Position numbers and translations under genes: made by a program. This document shows, one piece after another, positions 1 through 9,079 of a DNA stretch of 64,000 nt. Numbering within the stretch: the stretch's first letter is position 1; each line of letters starts with the position of its first letter. Source of the DNA: Paracoccaceae bacterium (lineage in GTDB: Bacteria; Pseudomonadota; Alphaproteobacteria; Rhodobacterales; Rhodobacteraceae); contig JABDLJ010000019.1 in assembly GCA_013003075.1 (NCBI GenBank), positions 89,759 through 153,758 of the forward strand, given 5' to 3'. Below the pieces are notes generated by a model. That model saw nothing but the letters and a program-made list of their open reading frames with translations. It was not told the origin of the DNA and did no database searches.

Positions 1-735
1 TATGGCCGCGATGTTGGCGGGGTGGAAAAGATCACGCTGGATATCGCACCCGGCGAAAAGCTGGGAATTGTCGGCGCATCGGGGGCAGGCAAATCGACGA
101 TGGTGGCGCTTCTTCTGCGCTTTTACGATCCCGAAACAGGGTCTATTTCGGTGGGCGGACATGATATCAGGCACGTCACGCAGGAAAGCCTGCGCCGCAA
201 TATCGGGATGGTCACGCAGGAAACCGCGATGTTCAACCGCTCGGCGCGGGACAATATCTGCTATGGCAGGCCCTACGCCAGCGAGGCCGAGGTGATCGCG
301 GCCGCAAAGCAGGCCGAGGCGCACGAGTTCATCCTGGACCTTGAGGATTTCGCTGGCCGCAAAGGCTATGATGCGCATCTGGGCGAGCGCGGCGTGAAGC
401 TGTCGGGCGGCCAGCGCCAGCGGATCGCCCTGGCCCGCGCGATCCTGAAGGACGCACCGATCCTGGTTCTGGACGAGGCGACAAGCGCGCTTGACAGCGA
501 GGTCGAGGCGCTGATCCAGACCGCGCTGGAGCGGCTGATGGAGGGCAAGACCGTGCTGGCCATCGCGCACCGTTTGTCGACGATCGCGCGGATGGACCGG
601 ATCGTGGTGCTGGATGCCGGACATATCGTCGAAGAGGGCACCCACGGTGATCTTCTGGCCAAGAACGGGCTTTATGCGCGCTATTGGAACCGGCAATCGG
701 GTGGCTTTATCGGCATGACCGAGGCCGCCGAGTGA
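1..735 (+). CDS. ABC exporter, C-terminal ATPase domain (partial)
   Basis: This is the 3' end of a gene that begins outside the window; reading frame 1 is open from the first base. What is visible is one nucleotide-binding domain: Walker A GASGAGKS, Q-loop VTQET, signature LSGGQRQRIALARA, Walker B ILVLDEATSALD and the H-loop IAHRLSTI, in the right order. The sequence is typical of fused half-transporters of the MsbA/ATM1 exporter class, whose transmembrane domain would lie upstream. The substrate cannot be told. The stop codon overlaps the GTG start of the following RNA methyltransferase, so the two are probably co-transcribed. The listed ATG at 22 is internal to the domain and is not the start. 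Confidence 0.9.
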   Translation, partial: YGRDVGGVEKITLDIAPGEKLGIVGASGAGKSTMVALLLRFYDPETGSISVGGHDIRHVTQESLRRNIGMVTQETAMFNRSARDNICYGRPYASEAEVIAAAKQAEAHEFILDLEDFAGRKGYDAHLGERGVKLSGGQRQRIALARAILKDAPILVLDEATSALDSEVEALIQTALERLMEGKTVLAIAHRLSTIARMDRIVVLDAGHIVEEGTHGDLLAKNGLYARYWNRQSGGFIGMTEAAE

Positions 736-1946
736 GCCTGAAGATCGAGCGGCTGGGCCATCAGGGCGACGGCATTGCCGCGGATGGCACGCTGGTGGCG
801 CGGGCGTTGCCCGGCGAGGTGGTCGAAGGCGAGATTGCGAACGGCCGGATCGATGCACCGCGTATCCTGACGCCGTCGGACCAGCGCGTCTCGGCCCCGT
901 GCCGGCACTACAAATCCTGCGGCGGTTGCGCACTTCAACACGCAGCGCCGGGTTTCGTGGAAGGCTGGAAGGCCGATGTGGTGCGCCGGGCGCTGGACGC
1001 GCGCGGGCTGCCGGCGCCTGTTCGTGCGGTGCACACATCGCCTGCGCAGTCCCGCCGGCGGGCGGTTTTTGCGGGACGGCGGCTTAAGACCGGCGCGCTG
1101 GTAGGGTTTCACGGACGGCGCTCGCAGACCCTTGTCGCAGTGCCGGACTGTCAGATCCTGGACCCCGCGATCCTGGCCTGCCTGCCCGCGCTGGAGGCGA
1201 TTGCATCACAGATCGGCTCGCGCAAGGGCGAGCTGCAGCTGACCGTGACGAGCTCTGCCAATGGGCCCGATGTGCTGGTGAGCGGGGCCAAATCGCCAAG
1301 TGTCGAAGACCGCATGGCGCTTTCGGACCTGGCCCGCGACCACGGGCTTGCACGTCTGACGGTGGGCGACGATCTTGTGGCCGGGCGCGCCGCGCCGGCG
1401 CAAAGCTTCGGCGGCGCCGAGGTGACGCCGCCGCCGGGCGCCTTTTTGCAGGCCACTCCGCAGGGCGAAGCCGCCCTGACCCGGGCCGCGCTGACCGCCA
1501 TCGGCGATACAGGCCCGGTGGCCGATCTTTTCGCAGGCTGCGGCACGTTCACCTTTCCCGCCGCGCGCAGGGTGCCGGTGCATGCGGTCGAAGGCTCTGC
1601 CGGGATGATCGCGGCGCTCGATCACGGGATGCGGCACAGCACTGGCTTCAAGCCGATCACCCATGAGGTGCGGGATCTCTTCCGCCGCCCGCTTCTGGCC
1701 GGAGAGCTGAAACGGTTTGCCGCCGTGATCATTGACCCGCCCCGCGCCGGGGCCGAGGCGCAGATGCGCGCGCTGGCCGAGGCCGGCGTGCCGCGCATCG
1801 CGTCGCTGTCGTGCAACCCGGTCAGCTTTGCCCGCGATACCGAAATACTTGTCGCGGCGGGCTACGCGCTGGACTGGATCGAGGTGGTCGACCAGTTCCG
1901 CTGGTCGCCCCATGTCGAGATTGCCGCGCAACTGACACGGGCTTGA
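732..1946 (+). CDS. 23S rRNA (uracil-5-)-methyltransferase, RlmD/TrmA family
   Basis: A 404-residue SAM-dependent RNA m5U methyltransferase. I chose the GTG at 732, which overlaps the preceding stop (GTGA), over the upstream ATG at 684, because homology begins at SLKIERLGHQGDG. A cysteine cluster CRHYKSCGGC (about residues 57-66, C-x5-C-x2-C) resembles the Fe-S cluster of RlmD. The SAM-binding motif is DLFAGCGTFTFP, followed by IIDPPRAG and the catalytic SLSCNP, whose cysteine attacks C6 of the uracil. In RlmD this modifies U1939 of 23S rRNA; the precise target base here is inferred. Some Rhodobacterales homologues are annotated only as class I SAM-dependent RNA methyltransferase. Confidence 0.88.
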   Translation: MSLKIERLGHQGDGIAADGTLVARALPGEVVEGEIANGRIDAPRILTPSDQRVSAPCRHYKSCGGCALQHAAPGFVEGWKADVVRRALDARGLPAPVRAVHTSPAQSRRRAVFAGRRLKTGALVGFHGRRSQTLVAVPDCQILDPAILACLPALEAIASQIGSRKGELQLTVTSSANGPDVLVSGAKSPSVEDRMALSDLARDHGLARLTVGDDLVAGRAAPAQSFGGAEVTPPPGAFLQATPQGEAALTRAALTAIGDTGPVADLFAGCGTFTFPAARRVPVHAVEGSAGMIAALDHGMRHSTGFKPITHEVRDLFRRPLLAGELKRFAAVIIDPPRAGAEAQMRALAEAGVPRIASLSCNPVSFARDTEILVAAGYALDWIEVVDQFRWSPHVEIAAQLTRA

Positions 1947-1999
1947 GAAATCGCGCAGATCACGGTTTTTGGGGGATTCCGAAACCTTAACCTTGGCCC

Positions 2000-2005
2000 T
2001 ATACT
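2000..2005 (+). promoter_or_regulatory. Possible -10 element for the L,D-transpeptidase lipoprotein gene
   Basis: TATACT lies 66 nt before the GTG start at 2072 in a 125-nt gap. The hexamer 17 nt upstream, TTCCGA, is a weak -35. No terminator with a T-run is visible after the methyltransferase gene. Confidence 0.3.
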
Positions 2006-2071
2006 ATCGCTTAAAACGCGCAGATACGACGAACGCCGAAAGGCGCCGAAAGGCAAGGACACAGGCCCATC

Positions 2072-2566
2072 GTGACCCTTTCAAGATTGATCCCGCTGCT
2101 GCTGATCGCCGCGCTCGTGTCGGGCTGCAGCAGTAAGTTCCGCAGCTATGACGGCCCCGAGGTTACGCGCGTCGTCGTCTTCAAGGAAAACCGGCGGATG
2201 TACCTGCTGCATGAAAAAGAGGCCCTGCGCGCCTTCGATATCGAGTTGGGGTTCGAGCCGGAGGGAGACAAGGAAATCTCGGGTGACGGCAAGACCCCGG
2301 AAGGGCATTACCTGATCGACCGGCGCAATCCTGACAGTACGTTCCATTTGTCACTGGGGGTGTCTTATCCCAGCCAGTCGGATGTCGAGAACGCCCAGAA
2401 ACTGGGCATTGATCCCGGCGGCGATATCTTCATCCACGGCACCCCGTCACGCTTCGCCTCGCGCGGGCCGGACTGGACCTGGGGCTGCATCGCGGTTTCG
2501 AACCGCGAGATAGAGGATATCTATGCGATGGTTGGCCTTGGTACGGTGATCAGTATCTATCCTTGA
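2072..2566 (+). CDS. L,D-transpeptidase (YkuD) lipoprotein
   Basis: A 164-residue predicted lipoprotein. The N-terminus RLIPLLLIAALVSGC is a type II signal with lipobox LVSGC. The rest is a YkuD domain: HGTPS (about residue 123) and WGCIAVSN with the catalytic cysteine. Such enzymes cross-link peptidoglycan 3-3 or attach outer-membrane proteins to it, in the periplasm. The start is GTG. It lies convergent to a CAP-domain lipoprotein and close to a second YkuD-family protein at 3258, making a small cell-wall cluster. The substrate (cross-linking or anchoring) is not decided by the sequence. Confidence 0.85.
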   Translation: MTLSRLIPLLLIAALVSGCSSKFRSYDGPEVTRVVVFKENRRMYLLHEKEALRAFDIELGFEPEGDKEISGDGKTPEGHYLIDRRNPDSTFHLSLGVSYPSQSDVENAQKLGIDPGGDIFIHGTPSRFASRGPDWTWGCIAVSNREIEDIYAMVGLGTVISIYP

Positions 2567-2578
2567 GAACGGCGCCTG

Positions 2579-3094
2579 TCAGGTGCCCAGGATCAGGGTC
2601 CACCAGATCTTGCCGTTTGGCTCCTGGAACCAGGCAAATCCCATCTGACGGGCCCGCGGATCGACGATCACGCCGCGGGTGTCCTGCATCGCCATCCAGG
2701 CGGCCAGCGTCTGCAGCTCGCTCTCGTAGGTCTCCGAGATGTTCTCGCCCAGAAGCGTGCCGGTGTAGCCCACCCGCGCCACCCGGTCGAGCGGCGATGA
2801 GCCGTCAGAGCCGAAATGCCACGGCCGGTTTTGCACGCTCATATCGCGCGCGTGGGTGGCGGCGGCGGCGTTCAGCTCTGCATTCAGCGCCACGTTCTCT
2901 GCGCCCGAGGCGCCGCGCAGCGTGTTCACCGCGTCCAGCATGCGGAACTGGATTTCCGCGGTGTCGCGCGGCTGGATCTGATAGATCCGCGGCAGGGGTT
3001 TTCCATCGGGCCCAAAGACCGGCGCCACAGCGCCCCCGCCACAGGCGGCCAGCAGAAAGAGAAGTGGCAGCACAGAGAAAAAGCGGCGGGTCAT
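2579..3094 (-). CDS. CAP-domain lipoprotein
   Basis: 171 residues from the ATG at 3094; the longer ORF start at 3136 only adds a non-signal stretch. The N-terminus TRRFFSVLPLLFLLAAC is a lipoprotein signal with lipobox LAAC. The CAP/SCP-like fold is recognisable from AATHARDMS, RPWHFGSDG, GENISE and GFAWFQEPNGKIWW near the C-terminus. Bacterial CAP proteins are secreted or surface-anchored; their activity is mostly unknown. It is convergent with the YkuD lipoprotein (12 nt apart) and divergent from the Tat-exported YkuD protein at 3258. The gap to that gene (about 160 nt) must hold both promoters, but I cannot pick clear hexamers. Confidence 0.78.
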   Translation of the reverse strand: MTRRFFSVLPLLFLLAACGGGAVAPVFGPDGKPLPRIYQIQPRDTAEIQFRMLDAVNTLRGASGAENVALNAELNAAAATHARDMSVQNRPWHFGSDGSSPLDRVARVGYTGTLLGENISETYESELQTLAAWMAMQDTRGVIVDPRARQMGFAWFQEPNGKIWWTLILGT

Positions 3095-3257
3095 GGGGTG
3101 TCTTGCTCCTGAAAGGTTGCCCTGCCTTACAGACAAGTGCGCGGCGGTTCAAACTCATCTCACGGCGACTTGGCAAACTAACGCTTGTTTGATTTGCGAC
3201 TGAGGCTTTCTCGCCATATGGTGCGCGGCAAAGCAAGAGACATGACGAAGGTGACAT

Positions 3258-3863
3258 ATGTCTGACCTGAAAAAGAGCAGCCTGACCCGGCGCGGGTTCC
3301 TGGGCACGACGATGGCCGCCACGGCCAGCGGCCTGGCACTGCCGGCGCTGGCGCAAAACGACAACAGTACCGAGTTCCGGACCGGCGTCTCGGAAACCGT
3401 GAAGCGCAACGCCTCCAGCTTCCGCTCGCTGGAATGGGCCCCCTATTTCGACAATCTGCGCAATGGCGCGATTTTGGTCGATACCACGTCGCGCGCGCTG
3501 CATTACTGGTCGGCGGACGAGACGATCTACAAGCTTTACCCCACCAGCGTGCCGATGACCGAAGATCTGACGCGCCGCGGCCGCACCAAGATCGTGCGCA
3601 AGGTCGAAGGGCCAGACTGGCGCCCGACGCCGGCGATGAAAGAGCGCAATCCCGAATGGCCCGACTATGTGCCACCGGGGCCGGACAACCCGCTTGGCAC
3701 CCATGCGCTGTACCTGTCTTGGACCTATTACCGGATCCATGGCACGCATGACACGCGAAAGATCGGCCGCCGATCGTCGAACGGCTGCATCGGGCTTTAC
3801 AACGAACATATTTCCGAACTTTTCGGGATGGCCGTGAACGGCACGCAGGTGCTGCTGATCTGA
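3258..3863 (+). CDS. Tat-exported L,D-transpeptidase family protein
   Basis: 201 residues. The N-terminus SLTRRGFLGTTMAAT is a twin-arginine signal that ends near PALAQN. The body is an ErfK/YbiS/YcfS-type YkuD domain: LYLSWTYYRIHGTHD and SSNGCIGLYN, where the cysteine is the transpeptidase nucleophile. A GAAGGTGA ribosome-binding site precedes the ATG. Its likely role is modification of peptidoglycan cross-links or attachment of envelope proteins. It is the second YkuD protein within 2 kb and the two are only distantly alike, so they may have different acyl acceptors. Confidence 0.87.
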   Translation: MSDLKKSSLTRRGFLGTTMAATASGLALPALAQNDNSTEFRTGVSETVKRNASSFRSLEWAPYFDNLRNGAILVDTTSRALHYWSADETIYKLYPTSVPMTEDLTRRGRTKIVRKVEGPDWRPTPAMKERNPEWPDYVPPGPDNPLGTHALYLSWTYYRIHGTHDTRKIGRRSSNGCIGLYNEHISELFGMAVNGTQVLLI

Positions 3864-3886
3864 AGCGCGCGACACCGCCGGATATC

Positions 3887-3913
3887 AAAAAGAGCGCAGG
3901 ATCAGACCTGCGC
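3887..3913 (-). terminator. Intrinsic terminator of hemH (may also stop the plus strand)
   Basis: Perfect 7-bp stem GCGCAGG / CCTGCGC with a 6-nt loop. Read on the minus strand it is followed by a TCTTTTTG run, fitting the end of hemH at 3943. On the plus strand only CCTTTGG follows, so termination of the YkuD gene there would be weaker. Confidence 0.7.
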
Positions 3914-3942
3914 CCTTTGGCGTTTCGGCGACGTGCGGCGCG

Positions 3943-5073
3943 CTATTCGATCCAGCCGGCCAGGCTGTCGTCGATGGCATTGCACAGCGCGGTGATGTGA
4001 AGCGCGTCATCGTTCAGGCACGGGATATAGGTGAAGGCCTCACCCCCCGCTTCTTCAAAGCTTTCGCGGATCTCTTCGTTGATCTCTTCCAGCGTCTCGA
4101 TGCAGTCGGCCGAAAATGCCGGCGCGATGACGGCGATGTTCTTCTTGCCCTCTTCGGCAAGACGGGCCACCTGCTCTACCGTGTAGGGCTTCAGCCATTC
4201 CTCGGGACCAAAGCGCGACTGGAAGGTGGTCTGGATCTGGCTGTCATCCCAGCCAAGCCGCTCTTTCAGCAGCCGCGTCGTCTTCTGGCACTGGCAATGG
4301 TAGGGATCGCCCTCCATCAGATAGCGTTTGGGCACGCCGTGGTAAGAGGCGACCAGCACGTCCGGTTTGACGTCCATCTCGGCGTAGGCGCGCTCGACCG
4401 ATTTCGCCAGAGCCTCAATGTAGCACGCCCGGTCGAAATAAGGCGGCACCGTGCGCACCGTGGGCTGCCATTTCAGATCGATCAGCGAACGGAAAAATTC
4501 GTCATTGGCGGTGGCGGTCGTGGCGCCGGCATATTGCGGGTAAAGCGGGAAGAACAGGATCTTGCGGCAGCCCTGCTCGGTCAGCTTTTCGACCTTGGAC
4601 TTGGTCGAGGGGTTGCCGTAGCGCATCGCGAAATCGACGATCACATCGTCGCCATACCGCTTGGCCATCGCGGCGCGGATCTTCTCGGTCTGCGCCTTGG
4701 TGATCGTCATCAGGGGGCTTTCGCCGGCCTCTTCGTTCCAGATCGATTTGTAGGCCGCACCGGATGAGAACGGCCGCTTGGTCAGGATGATCGTTTGCAG
4801 AAGCGGCTGCCAGATCCACGGGCTGTAGTCGATCACGCGGCGGTCCGACAGGAACTCGTTCAGATAGCGGCGCATCGACCAGTAGTCGTAACCATCGGGG
4901 GTGCCGAGGTTGGCCAGAAGAACGCCGACGCGGGGCCGCGCAACTTTCGGGTGATCCTTCGGAAGATGTACGTTTTCGGTCAATGGTTTGTTCATGAACT
5001 CATCGCTTTTCGCGTTCGCATCCAACATAGCGGCATTCCACGTGTCTGTCTGTTCGAAGTTGTCCTGCGACAT
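3943..5073 (-). CDS. hemH: Ferrochelatase
   Basis: 376 residues from the ATG at 5073, the last step of protoheme synthesis (insertion of ferrous iron into protoporphyrin IX). Family features are clear: GVLLANLGTPD at the N-terminus, YLNEFLSDRRVID, the catalytic histidine in SYHGVPKRY, CQCQKTTRLL, and SADCIETLEEI near the C-terminus. The ORF track extends 52 codons further, into the neighbouring methyltransferase gene. The N-terminal 40 residues before the conserved core are variable, so a start at ATG 4995 is also possible. The gene follows a methyltransferase gene on the same strand by 19 nt. Confidence 0.93.
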   Translation of the reverse strand: MSQDNFEQTDTWNAAMLDANAKSDEFMNKPLTENVHLPKDHPKVARPRVGVLLANLGTPDGYDYWSMRRYLNEFLSDRRVIDYSPWIWQPLLQTIILTKRPFSSGAAYKSIWNEEAGESPLMTITKAQTEKIRAAMAKRYGDDVIVDFAMRYGNPSTKSKVEKLTEQGCRKILFFPLYPQYAGATTATANDEFFRSLIDLKWQPTVRTVPPYFDRACYIEALAKSVERAYAEMDVKPDVLVASYHGVPKRYLMEGDPYHCQCQKTTRLLKERLGWDDSQIQTTFQSRFGPEEWLKPYTVEQVARLAEEGKKNIAVIAPAFSADCIETLEEINEEIRESFEEAGGEAFTYIPCLNDDALHITALCNAIDDSLAGWIE

Positions 5074-5092
5074 AAGCGGAAAAAGCGGAAGG

Positions 5093-5962
5093 TCAATTGC
5101 CTTCGCGCGTGCGATCGGGGCCGGGGGCGGGCGGTACGCTCTCGCCCAGGGGGGTCTCGTCGGTGCCCAGCGCGTCGGCCAGCCGGGCGGCGGCACTGCC
5201 GGGGCGCAGCGGTTTCTGCTGGCTTTCATGCGGCGCCCAGCCTGTCAGATAGACGATCTCGAACGTCGCGGTGATCCGCCCCGACCCGTCGGCGTGATGC
5301 GCCGCATAAAGCGCGCCGGCTTCGGCGAACAGCGCGCGCGGGGGCGTGCGGCGATCGCGAGCGGCCAAGGCATTGCCTTCGCCCATCGCGCGCAGATCGC
5401 GGGCTAGATGCAGGATATCGCGGTAGGCGGCTTCGGTCCGCACCGCGTCGGCCACCGGCAGCGCAAAGCCCGCCCGTTGCAGCAGAGCGCCCAGATCGCG
5501 GACCTCGGCCATCGGCGCAACGCGGGGCGACAGCCCTCCTGTGATCCGCGCCTCGGCTTCGGCCAGCACCGCGCGCAGCTCGGCCAGCGTCTGCCCGGCG
5601 AAGAGCGCGGCGATGCACAGCCCATCGGGCCGCAGCGCCCGCCGCAGCTGTACCAGCTGGCCCACCGGATCGTTCGCCCAGTGCAGGCCCAGCGCATGGA
5701 TCACCAGATCATGCGCTTCGGGCTGAAGCGAGAGCACCTCGTCATCGGGGACGATCACCGCATCTGGAAAGGCATCCTGCCAGATCCCGCGATAGGGCGT
5801 CACGATCGCCGGTGCGGTAAAGGATTTGTTAACCTCTTGCAGCCTTTCCTGAACCTCGGCGCGCATTTCTTCATGCAGAAAGAGCGCGGGATCATCGCTG
5901 CGCATCGCGCGGGCGCGCTGGCGGGCAAGCTGGGCCCTGTCTGTCAGGTCGGGCGGGGTCAT
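5093..5962 (-). CDS. SAM-dependent methyltransferase-domain protein (NDUFAF5/BioC-like)
   Basis: 289 residues from the ATG at 5962, preceded by a GGAG box; the track start at 6388 runs into the divergent comF gene. The protein begins with a region rich in RARAMRSDD and LHEEMRAEVQERL, followed by a class I methyltransferase fold in which the LHWANDP and LRRALRPDGL elements are recognisable. The layout is that of the NDUFAF5 (C20orf7)/BioC group. In mitochondria NDUFAF5 hydroxylates an arginine of a complex I subunit rather than methylating it; whether the bacterial protein does so is unknown. It is divergent from comF and just upstream of hemH. Confidence 0.75.
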   Translation of the reverse strand: MTPPDLTDRAQLARQRARAMRSDDPALFLHEEMRAEVQERLQEVNKSFTAPAIVTPYRGIWQDAFPDAVIVPDDEVLSLQPEAHDLVIHALGLHWANDPVGQLVQLRRALRPDGLCIAALFAGQTLAELRAVLAEAEARITGGLSPRVAPMAEVRDLGALLQRAGFALPVADAVRTEAAYRDILHLARDLRAMGEGNALAARDRRTPPRALFAEAGALYAAHHADGSGRITATFEIVYLTGWAPHESQQKPLRPGSAAARLADALGTDETPLGESVPPAPGPDRTREGN

Positions 5963-6010
5963 CTTGAGGCTCCAGTTAGGCCGCGCGGGGCCGATTGCCA
6001 AGGAGACACC

Positions 6011-6727
6011 ATGCAAAACGCCCTGAGAGTCATTTATCCTCACCAGTGCCTTTCGTGCGACGAGATGGTGGAAGGCGCGCTGGCGCTGTGTGGGCCATGC
6101 TGGCGCGACACGCCGTTTCTGGGCGGGGTGCAATGCGCCACCTGCGGCGCCGGTCTGCCGGGCGAAGATGATGGCCTCGATGCGCTCTGCGACGACTGCC
6201 TGGGGCTTCCGCGACCGTGGACCAGGGGCACGGCAGTTCTGTCCTATGACGGCAACGCACGGCGCATGGTGCTGGCGCTGAAACATGGCGGGCGGCTGGA
6301 CATGGTTGCGCCCGCGGCCCGCTGGATCGCCGGTGCGGCGCAGCGGCTGGTCACGCCGCAAACTGTTGTCGTGCCGGTGCCGGTGCACTGGGTTCGGCTT
6401 GTCTCGCGCCGCTACAACCAGTCCGCGCTACTGGCGCAGGCAACCGCGCGGGCGCTGGGGCTGGGTTGCCAGCCAGACGCGCTGATCCGTCGCCGCGGGA
6501 CCGGAACGCAGGACGGCAAGACGGTTCAGGATCGCTTTGCCAACCTCGCCGGCGCGATCTGCCCGCACCCGCGCCGCGGCCAGCGGCTGGCCGGCAAACA
6601 CGTCCTGATCGTCGATGACGTGATGACCTCTGGCGCCACCTTCACCGCGACGACAAAGGCATGCCTTCAAGCCGGCGCAACTGACGTGTGCGTTATTGCA
6701 CTGGCAAGGGTGACCAAGCCGACCTAG
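6011..6727 (+). CDS. ComF family phosphoribosyltransferase-like protein
   Basis: 238 residues from the ATG at 6011, with AGGAGA 7 nt upstream; the track's start at 5408 overlaps the opposite-strand gene. The N-terminal third holds paired cysteines (CLSC, CGPC, CATC, CDDC) that form the zinc-ribbon of ComF proteins. The C-terminal half is a type I phosphoribosyltransferase fold with the PRPP-binding loop VLIVDDVMTSGATF. Homologues assist inward transport of transforming DNA; the exact biochemical role is unknown. grxC follows after 36 nt. Confidence 0.88.
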   Translation: MQNALRVIYPHQCLSCDEMVEGALALCGPCWRDTPFLGGVQCATCGAGLPGEDDGLDALCDDCLGLPRPWTRGTAVLSYDGNARRMVLALKHGGRLDMVAPAARWIAGAAQRLVTPQTVVVPVPVHWVRLVSRRYNQSALLAQATARALGLGCQPDALIRRRGTGTQDGKTVQDRFANLAGAICPHPRRGQRLAGKHVLIVDDVMTSGATFTATTKACLQAGATDVCVIALARVTKPT

Positions 6728-6763
6728 ATATTGGGCAACGCCAGATTTTTGGATGAGTGCCCT

Positions 6764-7021
6764 ATGAAAACCATCGATATCTACACCTCGCCCTTTTGCG
6801 GCTTTTGCCACGCAGCCAAGCGTCTCTTGTCGCAAAAAGGCGTCAGCTTTTCCGAATTCGACGTCGCCCGCGACCCTGACAAGCGCAAAGAGATGATGCA
6901 GCGCGCTCCGGGCAGCCGCACGGTGCCGCAGATCTTCGTCGGCGAAACCCATGTCGGTGGCTGCGACGAGCTTTACGCGCTTGAGCAATCCGGCAAACTC
7001 GACCCCTTGCTCAGCGCCTGA
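6764..7021 (+). CDS. grxC: Glutaredoxin 3
   Basis: 85 residues from the ATG at 6764; the track's TTG at 6731 adds residues not seen in the family. The active site is CGFC at residues 12-15, and the cis-proline and glutathione-binding region is RTVPQIFVGETHVGGCDEL. It is a cytosolic GSH-dependent dithiol oxidoreductase. It lies in a tight run comF-grxC-nitrilase-marR; the nitrilase-family start is 5 nt after the grxC stop. Confidence 0.92.
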   Translation: MKTIDIYTSPFCGFCHAAKRLLSQKGVSFSEFDVARDPDKRKEMMQRAPGSRTVPQIFVGETHVGGCDELYALEQSGKLDPLLSA

Positions 7022-7025
7022 TGCG

Positions 7026-7856
7026 ATGCGGGTCGCGCTGATTCAGTTGAATGCGTCGGACGACCCGCTTGCCAACCTGCCCGTTACCCAGGGCTACGTT
7101 AACGAGGCCGCCGAAAGCGGCGCTCGCTTCGTTCTGACGCCCGAAGTCACGAACTGCCTGTCGGCCAGCCGCGCACGCCAGATCGAGGTCTTGCACCACG
7201 AGGCCGACGATCCGACGCTCGCGGCGTTGCGCGGAACTGCTGCCGCGCATGGTATCTGGCTTCTCATCGGCTCTTTGGCGCTGAAGACGGACGATGCGGA
7301 CGTCCGCTTCGCCAACCGGTCCTTCCTTATCGATCCCAAGGGAGAGATCCGCGCGCGCTACGACAAGATCCACATGTTCGATGTAGAGGTGTCCGAGACC
7401 GAGACCTACAGGGAATCGGCCGGCTACCGGCCCGGCACGAAAGCGGTTCTGGCCAATATGGACGGCACCGCGCTGGGCATGACGATCTGCTATGATCTGC
7501 GCTTTGCGGCGCTGTACCGAAAGCTTGCGCAGGCCGGCGCGCAGATCCTTACGGTGCCCTCGGCCTTCTCGTCGGTCACCGGCACGGCGCATTGGGAGAC
7601 GCTGCTGCGCGCCCGCGCGATCGAAAGCGGCGCTTTCGTTCTGGCCCCGGCCCAGACCGGCACACATGGCGGATCTCAAGGAGCCTTGCGCAAGACCTAC
7701 GGGCACGCGATGGCCGTCGCGCCCTGGGGCGAGGTGCTGGCCGATGGCGGCACCGAGCCCGGTATCACGATGGTTGATCTTGAGCTTGCGAAAGTAGAGG
7801 ATGCGCGCAGGCGGATCCCGTCACTGCAGCACGACCGACCCATAGAAGGCCCCTGA
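7026..7856 (+). CDS. Carbon-nitrogen hydrolase (Nit1/Nit2-like amidase)
   Basis: 276 residues. The catalytic triad of the nitrilase superfamily can be placed: Glu40 in LTPEVTN, Lys114 in YDKIHMFDV and Cys155 in MTICYDLRF. The sequence resembles the Nit1/Nit2 branch (deaminated glutathione amidase or omega-amidase) more than true nitrilases. Its position directly behind glutaredoxin fits a role in repairing deaminated glutathione, but this is inference. The stop overlaps the ATG of the MarR gene (TGATG), indicating translational coupling. Confidence 0.86.
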   Translation: MRVALIQLNASDDPLANLPVTQGYVNEAAESGARFVLTPEVTNCLSASRARQIEVLHHEADDPTLAALRGTAAAHGIWLLIGSLALKTDDADVRFANRSFLIDPKGEIRARYDKIHMFDVEVSETETYRESAGYRPGTKAVLANMDGTALGMTICYDLRFAALYRKLAQAGAQILTVPSAFSSVTGTAHWETLLRARAIESGAFVLAPAQTGTHGGSQGALRKTYGHAMAVAPWGEVLADGGTEPGITMVDLELAKVEDARRRIPSLQHDRPIEGP

Positions 7857-8299
7857 TGGCAGACCAGAACGAGTCCCTGGCAGTTGCCCTGTTTAGCGAG
7901 TTGCTGATGACCGAGCAGCTGGTGCGAAACCAGCTTACCAAGGCTTTGCCCAAGGGCATGGAGATCTCGCATTTTTCCGTGCTGAACCACATGGCGCGCA
8001 CCAAGACCGACAAGACCCCGGCCGAGCTGGCACGGGTCTTTCACGTTACACGCGGAGCCATGACCAATACGCTTGGCAAGCTGGAGCGCGCCGGCCATAT
8101 CCACGTACGCCCCGACTGGGAGGATGCGCGCCGCAAGATCGTCTCGCTCAGCCCTGCGGGCGTTGCCGCGCGTGACGAGGCCATCGTCACAATCGCGCCG
8201 ATCATATCGGACGTCGTGGGCGATATCGGCGCTGACCGGGTCCGCGCCACGCTGCCGGTCCTGCGCGAGCTGCGCAGCAGTTTCGAGACCGGCGTCTAG
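7856..8299 (+). CDS. MarR family transcriptional regulator
   Basis: 147 residues with the winged-helix pattern of MarR: helix-turn-helix around [26 protein letters not shown], then the wing [20 protein letters not shown]. The ligand is unknown. It is translationally coupled to the amidase gene upstream. Its 3' end overlaps the 3' end of ubiG on the other strand by 4 bp, leaving no space for separate terminators. Confidence 0.88.
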   Translation: MADQNESLAVALFSELLMTEQLVRNQLTKALPKGMEISHFSVLNHMARTKTDKTPAELARVFHVTRGAMTNTLGKLERAGHIHVRPDWEDARRKIVSLSPAGVAARDEAIVTIAPIISDVVGDIGADRVRATLPVLRELRSSFETGV

Positions 8300-9042
8300 C
8301 CCGGCTTCACGCTGGCTGTCACGTAATTCACCGACAGATCGCGATCCGACAGCCGCCAGGACCAGGTGACCGGATTGAACTGAAATCCCTTGCGATCCAC
8401 CGGATCCAGCCCGGCCTTCGAGATCAGGTCGAAAAGCTCTTCTGGGGTGATGAACTTCGACCATTCATGCGTGCCCTTGGGCAGCCAGCGCATCACGTAC
8501 TCGGCGCCGATGATCGCCATCACATAGCTTTTGGGATTGCGGTTCAGGGTCGAGCAGATCATCAGCCCGCCGGGTTTCAAAAGCGCTTGGCAAGCATCGA
8601 GATAGGCCTGCGGGTCGGACACATGCTCGACCACTTCCATGTTCAGCACCACGTCGAACGCTTCTCCTGCGGCGGCCAGATCCTCGGCGGTGGTGAAGCG
8701 ATAGTCGATGTCCAGCCCCTCTTGCTCGGCGTGGATCCGCGCCACGGGAATGTTGCGTTCGGCCGCGTCGGCGCCCACGACCTCGGCGCCCAGCCGGGCC
8801 ATCGGTTCGGATAAAAGCCCGCCGCCGCAGCCGATGTCGAGAAGCCGCAGCCCCTCGAAGGGACGCTCGGCCTTCAGATCCCGGTCGAACTCGGCTGCGA
8901 TCTGGCGGGTGATATAGTCGAGCCGGCAGGGGTTCAGCATGTGCAGCGGCTTGAACATTCCGTCCGGGTCCCACCATTCGGCGGCCATCGCCTGGAATTT
9001 CTCGATCTCACCGGCATCGATCGTCGATTGCGCGCTCTGCAT
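8296..9042 (-). CDS. ubiG: Ubiquinone biosynthesis O-methyltransferase
   Basis: 248 residues, the usual length. It performs both O-methylations in ubiquinone synthesis. Recognisable features are [18 protein letters not shown] near the N-terminus, the SAM motif [14 protein letters not shown], and [11 protein letters not shown] near the C-terminus. The start ATG at 9042 is 71 nt from the divergent iminopeptidase gene. A two-fold role in quinone supply fits the respiratory genes later in the window. Confidence 0.95.
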   Translation of the reverse strand: MQSAQSTIDAGEIEKFQAMAAEWWDPDGMFKPLHMLNPCRLDYITRQIAAEFDRDLKAERPFEGLRLLDIGCGGGLLSEPMARLGAEVVGADAAERNIPVARIHAEQEGLDIDYRFTTAEDLAAAGEAFDVVLNMEVVEHVSDPQAYLDACQALLKPGGLMICSTLNRNPKSYVMAIIGAEYVMRWLPKGTHEWSKFITPEELFDLISKAGLDPVDRKGFQFNPVTWSWRLSDRDLSVNYVTASVKPG

Positions 9043-9079
9043 CTGTCCGCCTCGCGATTACTTTGCTATGTCTGGCCCT

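Noticed and set aside
8296-8299. 4-bp overlaps between convergent stops (marR/ubiG, PstS-OmpA/radC, sulfotransferase/ptsN)
   Set aside because: Seen three times, but short convergent overlaps are common in compact genomes and need no special explanation.
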